Shown here: positions 25,386-35,162 of the stretch, in pieces
How the letters are laid out: the number at the start of each line of letters is the position of its first letter
Position numbering within the stretch: the first letter of the stretch is position 1
Assembly: GCA_963682055.1 (NCBI GenBank)
Contig: OY821746.1
Location: 9,821,992 to 9,885,991 of the forward strand
Direction of reading: 5' to 3'
DNA: 64,000 nucleotides
Source: Primula veris
Lineage: Eukaryota > Streptophyta > Magnoliopsida > Ericales > Primulaceae
Notes under the pieces: model-generated
What the model was told of the DNA's origin: nothing
Databases searched by the model: none
The model's input: only the letters and a program-made list of their open reading frames with translations
Made by a program: the position numbers and the translations under genes

Positions 25386-26444
25386 GGAGTAATATCACTT
25401 TAGTGCTCTGAGTTTTGGGTTATATTTACTTCAGTGACCTGACTTTCAAAAAATTTGAATTGGTGACCCAGGTTTCACATATACTTTGATTTAGTGACCT
25501 CCTAAACTTCACAAGTTTTAAACAATTGCAATGCAGTCCACTTAGTTTAAAAATTAATAGACACTAATTTGTTGAAAATAACAAAATTAACTCTTTAATT
25601 TTACAATTTTTATACAACACACGTTTTCCAATAAACAAACTTTTCTTTATAATAAATACAATTTTAGACATAATTTTTTTAAAAAAAGACTTTGAATATA
25701 ATTTTTTCAACAAAATAAACACTACATTAATTTTTTTTCTTTTTAGAAAGGTTTTAATCCGTAAAAAATTTGTTTTAATCCGTAAAAAATTTGTTTTAAT
25801 CCGTAAAAATTACACTACATCCGTAAATAATTTTTGGTAATTAAATAAAATTACACTATGCATATTTTGATTATTTGATAGTCTGGTAAAAGTGCCAATT
25901 TATCTTTTTGTGAACCTTTTTGTTACGAAAAAAATAGTATAACTCCATGCTGAAGTCTTGGGAACGTAAAATTTTATGTGCGATAACTCCGTGTAATTTT
26001 CTTTAATAATTTTCTGTAATTTACCAGATAATTTTTAATATTAATCCGTACACTTTTCTTTTATTATCAAAAATTATTTACGAATGTAGTGTAATTTTTA
26101 CTGATTAATTTTTTTTTTTACAGATTAAAACCTTTATAAAAAGAACAAAAATTATGTCTAAAATTGTATTTATTATAAAGAAAAGTTTGTTTATTGGAAA
26201 ACGTGTGTTTTATAAAAATTATAAAATTAAAGAGTTAATTTTGTCATTTTCAACAAATCGGTGTCTATTTTATTAATTTTTAAACTAAGTGGGTTGTATT
26301 GAAATTGTTTAAAACTTGTGAAGTTCATGAGGTCACTAAATCAAAATATATGTGAAACCTGGGTCACCAATTCAACATTTTTGGAATTAAGGTCACTGAA
26401 GTAAATATTATCCAAAACTCAGGGCACTAAAGTGATATTAGTCA
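25386..26444. mobile_element. Mutator-type MITE with ~450-bp inverted arms
   Basis: The element is flanked by an exact 9-bp duplication AATTTCGAC (25377-25385 and 26445-26453). The left terminus GGAGTAATATCACTTTAGTG and the reverse complement of the right terminus TGACTAATATCACTTTAGTG match almost throughout. The arms remain recognisable as inverted copies for about 450 bp each, with a ~190-bp spacer. The left arm contains three copies of TTGTTTTAATCCGTAAAAA. No open frame. Nine-base target duplications with long terminal inverted repeats are the mark of Mutator-like elements. Confidence 0.85.
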
Positions 26445-26445
26445 A

Positions 26446-26740
26446 ATTTCGACTAAATTAGATGCACTTTAAGCTGAACCATATGCACTTTTAGCTGAAC
26501 TATATGTATGCTCACTTTTATTGAACTATATTTACTTTCGACTAAATTGTATGGACTTTCAACGAAACTAGATGTACTTTTAGCTGAATTGAATGCAATT
26601 TCGACTCAATTTTATGCAATTTTGACAAACTATATGCACTTTTGACCGAACTATATGCACTTTTATTGAACTATATACGCTTTTGACTGAACTATATGTA
26701 TTTTCGACTGAATTAGATGCACTTTCAGCTCATTTAGATT
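26446..26740 (+). repeat. 21-bp minisatellite, right part (~14 units)
   Basis: The same units continue in the same orientation after the nested MITE (for example TATATGCACTTTTAGCTGAA), so the two blocks were one array of about 32 units before that insertion. Confidence 0.85.
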
Positions 26741-27195
26741 AAAAAAAACACATTTAATGGAAAAACCACTTTTTGTATAAAAAAAATTCACTTTTTGATG
26801 GAAAAAATATTTTTTTCGGTATAAAACGTGTTATATTGACAAAAAAAATTATATATTTTTTTATAATTTTTAAAAAGTTTGTGATTTTTGTGATTTTTTA
26901 ATAAATTTTTGTGATTTTTTTGTATTTTTTTGTTATTTTTTTGATTTTTTGTGATTTTTGTGATTTTTTATATTTTTTGTGATTTTTTTTTTGTGTTTTT
27001 TTTTTATTTTGTTGTAATTTAAAACTATTTTTTTGGGTTTGTAGAGAGATAAAATTTGTTTATTATATTTTGGTTTGTATAACCATTTAGTAAATAAACT
27101 AAATAATTAAAAAGTGATATCTATGAGTAATGTGAAATTATCAAAATATATTTGAGGAATATAAGTTGCTATGATATACTTATAGGAAATTCCTC

Positions 27196-29240
27196 CGATT
27201 TATAATATCAGTGCTTCTTTCTCCATTAAAAAATTAGTTTTTTTATACATTTTTTTTAATATAGGTCTGATACCATATTAATATACAAAATCAAATATTT
27301 TCATATAGATATTGGCATATATATCTTTGAAGATAACGGCAAGTGATTTAACATAAAATATTCTACTATTTCAATCTAAATTCTACAATCTAACCAAATA
27401 TAAAAAAATAATATATAGTAACGTAAGTATTAGACGTGACACTGTTATATATTAACAATCATTGTTATCCCGAAACAGGTGTACTCACCTTAATTATTTA
27501 ATTCACTTGTTATTTTGGTATTAATATTGATTTACACCTATTTGTGCTTCTAATATACTTGTTCTTCTTTCTTCATACAAACTAGTTATTTTTTACCAAA
27601 TTTGAAATTCAAATGTATTTTGTGAGATGCGCTAGACGTGACAGATGTATTAACAACTATCGTTTTCCCGAGTCATATGTACTCACTTTATATTTTTATA
27701 CGACTTATAAAAACGTTTACACATAGAATATATTACATTTGTGATGGTGAAAAATTACTATTTTAATATTAATATTATTTTACATCTATTAATCCGTATT
27801 TCTATACTATTGCTTATTTCTACTAGTTTTATTTGGACCACTTTTGAAATTACAACTATATTTTGATCAATGGACTAAACGTGGCGGTGTTATTAACAAT
27901 TATCGTGACACCGAAGCAGTTGTACTTCAAATATTTATCTGACTTATTTTTACTTTTCGAATATTACAAAGGATACGTTATAATTGTTTTTTGGTATATT
28001 AAGTTAGATTTATAATTGTGATAAATTGCTATCTTAATACTAATATTGTTTTATACTCCGTATCTAGTAACCCGTATTTCTAATATAGCTTATTTCTTCA
28101 TAAAATATAGTTTTGTTTTATACTCTTGAAATTCATCTATATTTGATAGAGCGATTAAACGTTGCATTAACAACTGGACGAGACAAATGTATTCCTCTTA
28201 AGTATTTATTTAGCTTATTTTTGCTTTTCGAATACGACATATACGGTTACAATTACTTTTTGACATAGTATTACGTTACATTTATGATCGCGACAAAAGA
28301 TTATTTTAGCTTTAATATTGTTTTTAAAACTAGTACCCGATATTTATAATATTGGTGCTTATATAAAAAAACCTAAAGCAGAAAAGCTAATTAAAACTAA
28401 ATGGATTATTTTTTCTATTAAATAAAATGGAAAATATTAATAGGTGTGTGCACAATGCATATGTGTACGTAGTTGATTCCGTCCTTCGTAAATATATTTA
28501 TTTTTTCCACTCATGCATTTATTAATAAACTCTCCAAATTACTATCACTCATACGTTTATCTTATTTGTTCGTTTGTGTAATTATTACTCGGGTTAATTT
28601 TAAAAACGGTTGTTCTCCTGAGACATTTGTACCCGCCACAAATATTTATTTGACTTACTTTAACTTTTTATATACGATAAGAGAACAGTTACATTACTTT
28701 TTTGGTATCAGACGTTACTTTTTTGGTATCAGACGTTACGTTTATGGTTATAAATTCTCGTCTTAGCATCAATATTGCATTAAAATAGTCGATCCGTATT
28801 TCAAGTAAAGGAAATAACAACGTTATCCGAAACTGTAAATCCATAAAAAAATCATTCAAAATCATTGTATTCCACTATGCAAACTATTGTACTCATTTTA
28901 CTAAATACATTTGTTTAGTGTTTCTCTAAAAATAATAATGATGTTTTGGCTACTTTGGAAATTGAACTTAATTTGACAGATGGACTAGACGTGGCGGTAT
29001 AATTAAAAACTGTCGTTACCCCGAAACAAATGTACCCGCCATAAATATTTATGTGACTTAATTTAACTTTTCACATACAAGACAACGGTTACATTACTTT
29101 TTGCTATAATACGTTACATTTATGAAAGGTAGTCGGTTGTCATTTTAGTATAGTATTATCTTGAAAATTACTTTTTGCTATAATACATTACATTTATGAA
29201 ATGTAGTCGGTTGTCATTTTAGTATAGTATTGTCTTAAAA
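27196..29240. repeat. Diverged tandem array, right block (about six monomers)
   Basis: Anchor motifs recur at about 27432, 27633, 27875, 28158, 28595 and 28985, in the same orientation as the left block. The best preserved read AGACGTGGCGGTATAATTAA and TAAACGTGGCGGTGTTATTA. Spacing is ~200-290 bp, longer in the last two. Local duplications occur at 28690-28735 (21-bp unit, ACTTTTTTGGTATCAGACGT, twice) and 29094-29235 (about 71-bp unit, twice). Confidence 0.75.
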
Positions 29241-29459
29241 AAAAACGTACTTAAAATCCGCATTTCAAAAAAGAAAATAAAAAAATAAAAACATTATCTG
29301 AAACTATAAAAGCACAAAAAAAACATTATTCAAAACTATTGGACTACAGTGTGCAAATAACAATATAATACTAATTATACATTACTATTTTATCAGATAA
29401 TTAATATGTGTTTACCTACACATTACTTACACATTACATATATATTTACTACATCATAT

Positions 29460-29494
29460 ATATTTATATTTATATATATATATATATATATATA
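29460..29494. repeat. AT microsatellite
   Basis: TATATT then an uninterrupted (TA)n run, just upstream of the DnaJ gene leader. Confidence 0.9.
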
Positions 29495-29747
29495 CATAAC
29501 ATAAATATATTTTGGTCTGCATTTTAAAGGTCCGCCGGAATCTCTCTATCTTGTAAATCCACTTTTAAATCTTCATCTGTTAAAACCCACTAATCATTTT
29601 TATTATTATTATAATATTATTATGTAACTATGTATATCTAAGCTTGTTTTCTCTTTTACTTTTTTTTTCCGAATATTTTGTAGATCTGGAGCGAATTTCA
29701 ACGATCGGATAATTTTTATCATCAAATTCTCATTTAATTCCATCTGG

Positions 29748-31183
29748 GTAAGTTTACACTTCATTTTTACTGTTTTTTCAGCTGTTTTCTCTCTCATGGT
29801 GTTTGTTAATTGTGAGGTAATTTAGTAAAGTTAGGGTTTTTAAGTGTTTAATTGTGAAATTAAGCTTGTGGGTATGTTGAATTTATGAAATTTAGTGAGT
29901 TTTGAGTTGGGTTTTAGTGATTTGCTCACTCAATTTAATTGCTTGGTTGGTATTTTAGGGTTTTGAACTACTTCATTGTGAAATTGGTAGGGTTTTACAG
30001 CTTGTTTTAAACAGATTTGATATTTATATAGCTGGTGGGAAAGTTAATTTTCAAATCTGAGTGAGTTTTGAGTTCAGTGCCAAATTTATTTTCTCTGTTT
30101 GATTATTATTTTAGTGTTTTGAATTGCTTGTAGTGTTGAATGGCTTAATGATTTGTTATAAAAACATTTAGTGATAAGTGATTTAGGCATTTGAGCTTGT
30201 AGAAAGGTTTGTTTTCAAATCTGAGTAAGTTTTTGGGTTTGGTCTCGGTTGTTTTGATCCCTACAGGTGGTTATTTTTGGTGAATGTTGAGATTTTTAGG
30301 GTTCTGGTATCTGGATTAGTTTACTGTAACTGAATTAGTGCGCAAGCTCGTACCTTGATTTCCAAATTTCAGTAAATTTTGGGTTCAGTTTTAGCTGTTT
30401 CTCACTTAAGAGCGTGTTTGGTTGCAGCTACTTGTTTGCTTTTGAGCTGCAGTGCATTTGCTTTGTCCTAAGATTGCATTTTTCATTCACTTGCTTAAAG
30501 AAGTTGAAATTTAGTTGGATGGATCCAATTTTTTCTCAACTTAAAGTAAGTTAGCTTATTTGCTTAAAATCTGCAGCCAAGCAAGCTGGCATGGTGAACA
30601 TACTATTGGTTAAGACAGTAAGACATATATTAGGCTTGCCAATTGCTTTAATGAAAGACTGGTCATTGGATAGTTTTGTATCAAATATTTGATTGGTGAT
30701 TAAGCTAATGCAAACGTATTTTTTTCAGCAAGATTATAGTATAAATCTTATTATGGCCATTAATATGAAATAACATGGAGACATTATTAGGGTTTTAATA
30801 TGATGTATTGTGAAAATTGTCAGAAGGCAGGCGAGTTTTCAAATCTATAAATTGTGAGTTCATTTTCAAGAATTTCACTCATGATGGTTGTTTAGTTTTC
30901 AGAAATTTGAGGGTTTTTAAGTGTTTCATGCTCATGGTATATTAACCAGAAGGATCATGGTTCTTAACTATTGAAATATAAAACTTGATATCCGTTGAGC
31001 TAATTGGGAAACTTTAATTACAAGTTAGTTCACTCTATTGTTCTCACTTCGTATTTCCTTTTTTTGCTGCGAAACAGTTCTCTTGTAAGCGTTTAAACTT
31101 TAAACTCAGGATATTGAATTTCCATTGTGTAATCTAATTTTGTTAAGTTGCAATAAATTCACTTTTTAAACTTGTAATTGCAG
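29748..31183 (+). other. Probable 5' UTR intron of the DnaJ gene
   Basis: A good donor (CTGG|GTAAGT at 29748) and a T-rich acceptor (TTGTAATTGCAG ending 31183) frame 1.4 kb of T-rich, stop-filled sequence between a likely leader exon (~29600-29747) and the coding exon. Within it, phrases such as GTGAGTTTTGAGTT and TTTTAGGGTTTT recur several times. Splicing is inferred; leader introns are common in plant genes. Confidence 0.45.
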
Positions 31184-31482
31184 ATATAGATCGGAAGTAG
31201 AGTGTGTGAAAGTTAGTTTACTACGTTGCGATTGTTTTTGCCTTTCACTCAGTTATTCTCGCTTCTTTTTTCATTTCTTTTTTTGTAAAAGCTCTTTTAG
31301 TTACCATATGAGTCCACATTAAATATCAGTTTTATGACATTAAATTGTAATATATCTAACTCTAATGTCCCAAATCAATGGTTCGCAGGCCTCTTTTGGT
31401 AGTTATCTTAGGCGATTTGTTTCACATGCCGTCCATTTGAAAATAGCTAAATTTTGAAGTACCGAGATATTGTTTTTAATCA

Positions 31483-33849
31483 ATGGAAGCTTACAGAGAA
31501 GAGGCTCGTAGAGCTAAAGAGAATGCCGAAAAGAGATTTTCCATGCGAGACTATGTTGGTGCTAAAGATTACGCGATGAAGGCTCAAATGCTTTACCCAG
31601 ATCTTGAGGGTATATCTCAAATGGTTTCCACTTTTGGGGTTTATCTCTCCTCTGAGGTCAAAGTTAGTGGAGAACCAGATTGCTATACTCTCCTAGGGTT
31701 AGATCCCTCAGCTGGGAAAGTGAAGGTGAAGAAACAATACCGCAAAATGGCTAGTTTGCTACACCCCGATACGAACAAAACCCTAGGTGCAGACGGGGCA
31801 TTTAAGCTTATTTCCGACGCGTGGCTTTGTTTATCCGATGCGAAAAAGAGAAGGAAATTCGACCGGAAAAGAAAGAAGCAAGGTGTTGTTCAACCCAATT
31901 TATCTTCGGTGTTTTCAGCACCTGCAGCTTCTCACGGGCTCGATACTTTCTGGACTGTTTGCACTTCTTGCCAGGTGCAATATGAATACTTACGTAAGTA
32001 TCTGAATAAGAAGCTCTCCTGTAAGAACTGCCGTGGCGTTTTCGTTGCTGTTGAAACAGGAGCAGGACCCGTTAATGGTGCATTCCCTTACTCTAATTGG
32101 TCCTATGCGCCAGCTAATAATGGGTATGGAAGTCATGGGTATAATAACGGAGTAACATACCCTCCAAAAACTGATCTGTATTTTACCGAAAATGCTCCCT
32201 CGGAATACCATTCTGGGCACAACTCAGAATATGTATCTAATGTATCATTTCAGTGGGGCGCGCACTCTGGAGCTGTAAACCCTAGCCCTAATGGCGTACG
32301 TGCTAAATCAAAGGTCAATGGGAAACGCAGAGGTAGGAACGGGGGAACTGAGATTGTTTCCAATGTCTTAATTGGGTATAGTGAACCTTCGGCCTCTAAG
32401 GGTGTGAGGGCCCACAAGAAAAGGAGACTCGAACGTGGTTTAAAGTACAGGAGTGAAGAGTTGGTTCCGAAAAGTAATTCGAACACAAATGTGGTTAACG
32501 GGTATGAAAACGCAGTTGCTATTCCAAAACCTGAGGTTCAGAGTGAAATGCTGACTAGGCGTTTCTTGTCAGACCCTCGGTTCGATGCGAGGAAGTTGTT
32601 GATGGAGAAAGCAAAAGGCGAAATCTGCAAAAAATTGGAGGAAATGAATGTAAGTTTGGGTGAAACTCAGGTTGGTAATGTTAGTGAGAAAAAAGCGAAA
32701 ACACAGACTGGTAGTGTTTTGAAGACTGGAAATTTGAAAACTGGGACTATACGGAAGAGGAATACCCGTCGGTTAGAGCTGAGAAGAACTGGTTCTATGC
32801 CTATTACGGTACCTGACTCTGATTTTCATGATTTTGATAAGGACAGATCAGAAGAGTGCTTTAAGCCGAAACAAATATGGGCTATATATGACGAAGAAGA
32901 TGGAATGCCTCGGCTATACTGTCTTATCCGGGATGTCATTTCTATAAAACCGTTTAAGATCCAAATTAGTTATTTAAATGCCAAAACTGACACCGAATTC
33001 GGAGACGTGAAGTGGGTGGTGTATGGTTTCACCAAGTCCTGTGGGAGCTTCAGGGCGTTCAACTCTGACATTGTTGAAGAAGTGAATCTCTTTTCTCACC
33101 TTCTGGAGAAAGAGAAAGCTGGGAGAGGAGGATGTGTGAGAATCTACCCGAGAAGTGGTGATATTTGGGCTGTTTATCGAAACTGGTCCGAAGATTGGAA
33201 CAAAAAGACACCCTATGAGGTTAGGCACCAGTATGAAATGGTTGAGGTTATAGATGATTATTCTGAAGACCTCGGACTTTGTGTTGCTCCATTGGTTAAA
33301 ATAGACGGATATAAAACCGTTTATCAGCGTGTTGATAACAAGGACGCTATTCGGTGGATACCGAGAAAGGAAATGCTCAGATTTTCGCACCAAGTACCTT
33401 CTTGGTCACTTAATGGTGATGATGTTGACTTTCCAGATGGGTGTTGGGATCTGGATCCAGCTGCTACCCCGGATGAGCTGCTTCAAGGTTCTGGTGAAAT
33501 AATTCAAAGTTCAAATGACATGACTCAAGGAAATGGCAACATGGTGGTTCAGAAGTCGAGTGACTTCAAGTCCCCTGATGAAATGAATCAGTGTAAGAGT
33601 GATATGATTCAAGGCTCAAGTGATATGATTCAAGGGTCGATTGACTTGAAGACCCCAGATGAATTGCTTCATGGTTCTGCTGACATGATTCAAGGTACGG
33701 GTGACTTAAAGACCCCAGATGAGCTCCTTCAAAGTTCGGGTGAGATGATTCAAAGTATGAGCGACTTTAGGGACCCGGATGAACTATTTGGGTTAAGCAA
33801 CATGAAGACCCCAGGTGAGCTGCTTCAAGATTTGAGCGACATCTGGTAG
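31483..33849 (+). CDS. J-domain (DnaJ) protein with DUF3444
   Basis: One uninterrupted exon of 788 residues. A helical N-terminus (EAYREEARRAKENAEKRF) precedes a J-domain at ~66-130 with the HPD tripeptide at 94-96 (SLLHPDTNK), so it should stimulate an HSP70 partner. Residues ~156-192 hold two CxxC pairs (CTSCQ, CKNCRG), a zinc-finger-like module typical of this family. A basic low-complexity region follows (KSKVNGKRRGRNGG, AHKKRRLERG), a likely nuclear signal. DUF3444 spans ~455-665 (KQIWAIYDEEDGMPRLYCLI, SGDIWAVYRNWSEDW). Residues ~665-788 are an unusual repeat region with variants of LKTPDELLQGSGDMIQGS. Plants have several such proteins of unknown biochemical role. The start is the first ATG of the frame and matches the family N-terminus. 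Confidence 0.92.
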   Translation: MEAYREEARRAKENAEKRFSMRDYVGAKDYAMKAQMLYPDLEGISQMVSTFGVYLSSEVKVSGEPDCYTLLGLDPSAGKVKVKKQYRKMASLLHPDTNKTLGADGAFKLISDAWLCLSDAKKRRKFDRKRKKQGVVQPNLSSVFSAPAASHGLDTFWTVCTSCQVQYEYLRKYLNKKLSCKNCRGVFVAVETGAGPVNGAFPYSNWSYAPANNGYGSHGYNNGVTYPPKTDLYFTENAPSEYHSGHNSEYVSNVSFQWGAHSGAVNPSPNGVRAKSKVNGKRRGRNGGTEIVSNVLIGYSEPSASKGVRAHKKRRLERGLKYRSEELVPKSNSNTNVVNGYENAVAIPKPEVQSEMLTRRFLSDPRFDARKLLMEKAKGEICKKLEEMNVSLGETQVGNVSEKKAKTQTGSVLKTGNLKTGTIRKRNTRRLELRRTGSMPITVPDSDFHDFDKDRSEECFKPKQIWAIYDEEDGMPRLYCLIRDVISIKPFKIQISYLNAKTDTEFGDVKWVVYGFTKSCGSFRAFNSDIVEEVNLFSHLLEKEKAGRGGCVRIYPRSGDIWAVYRNWSEDWNKKTPYEVRHQYEMVEVIDDYSEDLGLCVAPLVKIDGYKTVYQRVDNKDAIRWIPRKEMLRFSHQVPSWSLNGDDVDFPDGCWDLDPAATPDELLQGSGEIIQSSNDMTQGNGNMVVQKSSDFKSPDEMNQCKSDMIQGSSDMIQGSIDLKTPDELLHGSADMIQGTGDLKTPDELLQSSGEMIQSMSDFRDPDELFGLSNMKTPGELLQDLSDIW
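33463..33846 (+). repeat. Imperfect repeats coding the DnaJ protein C-terminus
   Basis: Blocks around CCAGATGAGCTCCTTCAA (PDELLQ) and GACATGATTCAAGG (DMIQG) alternate at least five times, giving units of roughly 14-25 codons of variable length. All keep the reading frame and the region ends in QDLSDIW. Confidence 0.8.
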
Positions 33850-35162
33850 GAGATGAACCTTCTCAGGCTGAAAACTAATGTTTATTTATAATTATTACAT
33901 TGGTTTAAAGATTGCCAAAAAATGGAGAATCTACAGGAAGAGCATTTTCTAAAGTGTCTATTGGCTTACAATTTAGATATAGATTGGAGGGTCACAAGCT
34001 GATCCGCGGCAATATCAATGTCTTCTGAATTGTTTTTTAGAGTTTTTCTTTTATTTTTTTTATTTGGGTAAAATGTTGTAGCACCGGTCAAGGACTTGGT
34101 GCTTGTTTAATTGGATATTTCGTCTTTTGTAACCTTTATGTTGAACAACTGGATTTTAGATCAAATATTAGTAATAATTATCTGATTTTATCAACTGTTG
34201 CTCAACATAATATTTTCCTTTTGGCCAGATCATTTTCTTGTCTATCCTGTTAGATTTTCCTGTTTAGCGTTAATTTCATGCAAGACACTAGGCAGGTTTT
34301 CGTGTTTAGCCTGTCTATTTCATGGACGATAGAATATTGCAATTGTCATCATATCAACATTATATCACTACCTACATTTCAGATGGACGAGATGCTAGGC
34401 ATCATTAAACATTGTGAGAATCGTAAATTCGTAATGATCACCAAATCAACAGTATAGTATACCCGAGTACTCCTGTATGATGCTCATCAGTAGATGACCG
34501 CAAATATAATGCCGAATGACAGCTATCACGCCACTATTTGTCGATGATGGGAACTACTGCCGAGTGCCCACCCCTTGAATATTAATGAGGCCCACACATT
34601 AATGAATATGTTGGCCGAATGTACCACGCCATCGAATTAAACACCTCAAATCTAGCAACTCGGATTGAATTTCTACAATTTCACTAGGTACTTAGAATAG
34701 GCGCAATACATGGTAGAAATAAAATGTTTCAGTGACTGGTCAATTTGACGCAAGCAGAATAAATACTCACCAATTTCATTGATGCTAATAAAGTCCAAAC
34801 ACATGGTCTATACAGCGATCTTTTTCTCGAGATTTCTTTTCTGGCATACGTGTTGCACTATTACTTATTTTACTTCATTGTATATTTGTTGCAAGCTGTT
34901 TTCAAAAGAATATTGCAAAATATGCTTGTTAAACGAACTCACTAAACTAGTGCAATATCACTTAAAACAATAGGCACATATACATACATGCGTGACATTG
35001 AAACACCAACTCCCGCAAACACATGTCAAACCAAGGAAGAAAAGGAAAAGCAGAAACAGTCCGGAAAAAGCACTAATATCACATGGCTTATTCAGGTGTT
35101 CCCTATATATATGGACTTCTTCACGATGTGCCATTTATATCAATAATCATTTTTTTTTTTCC
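33850..35162. other. 3' regions of two convergent genes and spacer
   Basis: The DnaJ 3' UTR probably ends before ~34200 (TTGTAACC region). The HSP90 3' UTR runs in from the right. No gene is seen between them; a 64-codon and a 74-codon open stretch at 34779-35216 have no domain and the latter overlaps the HSP90 last exon. Confidence 0.55.

Larger units (their letters stand above)
24395..27195. mobile_element. Large AT-rich foldback element inserted in the tandem array
   Basis: The array stops near 24390 and resumes with the next expected block (ATAATATCAGTGCTTCTTTC) near 27196. Left arm ~24480-24850 and right arm ~26740-27110 are inverted copies: ATCACAAAAA runs on the left against TTTTTGTGAT runs on the right, and AATTTTTTTTGTCAATATAC on the left matches the complement of the right near 26840. 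The interior holds a tRNA-like segment, a 21-bp minisatellite and a nested Mutator-type MITE. No transposase frame. The borders are approximate because no target duplication could be fixed. Confidence 0.6.
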
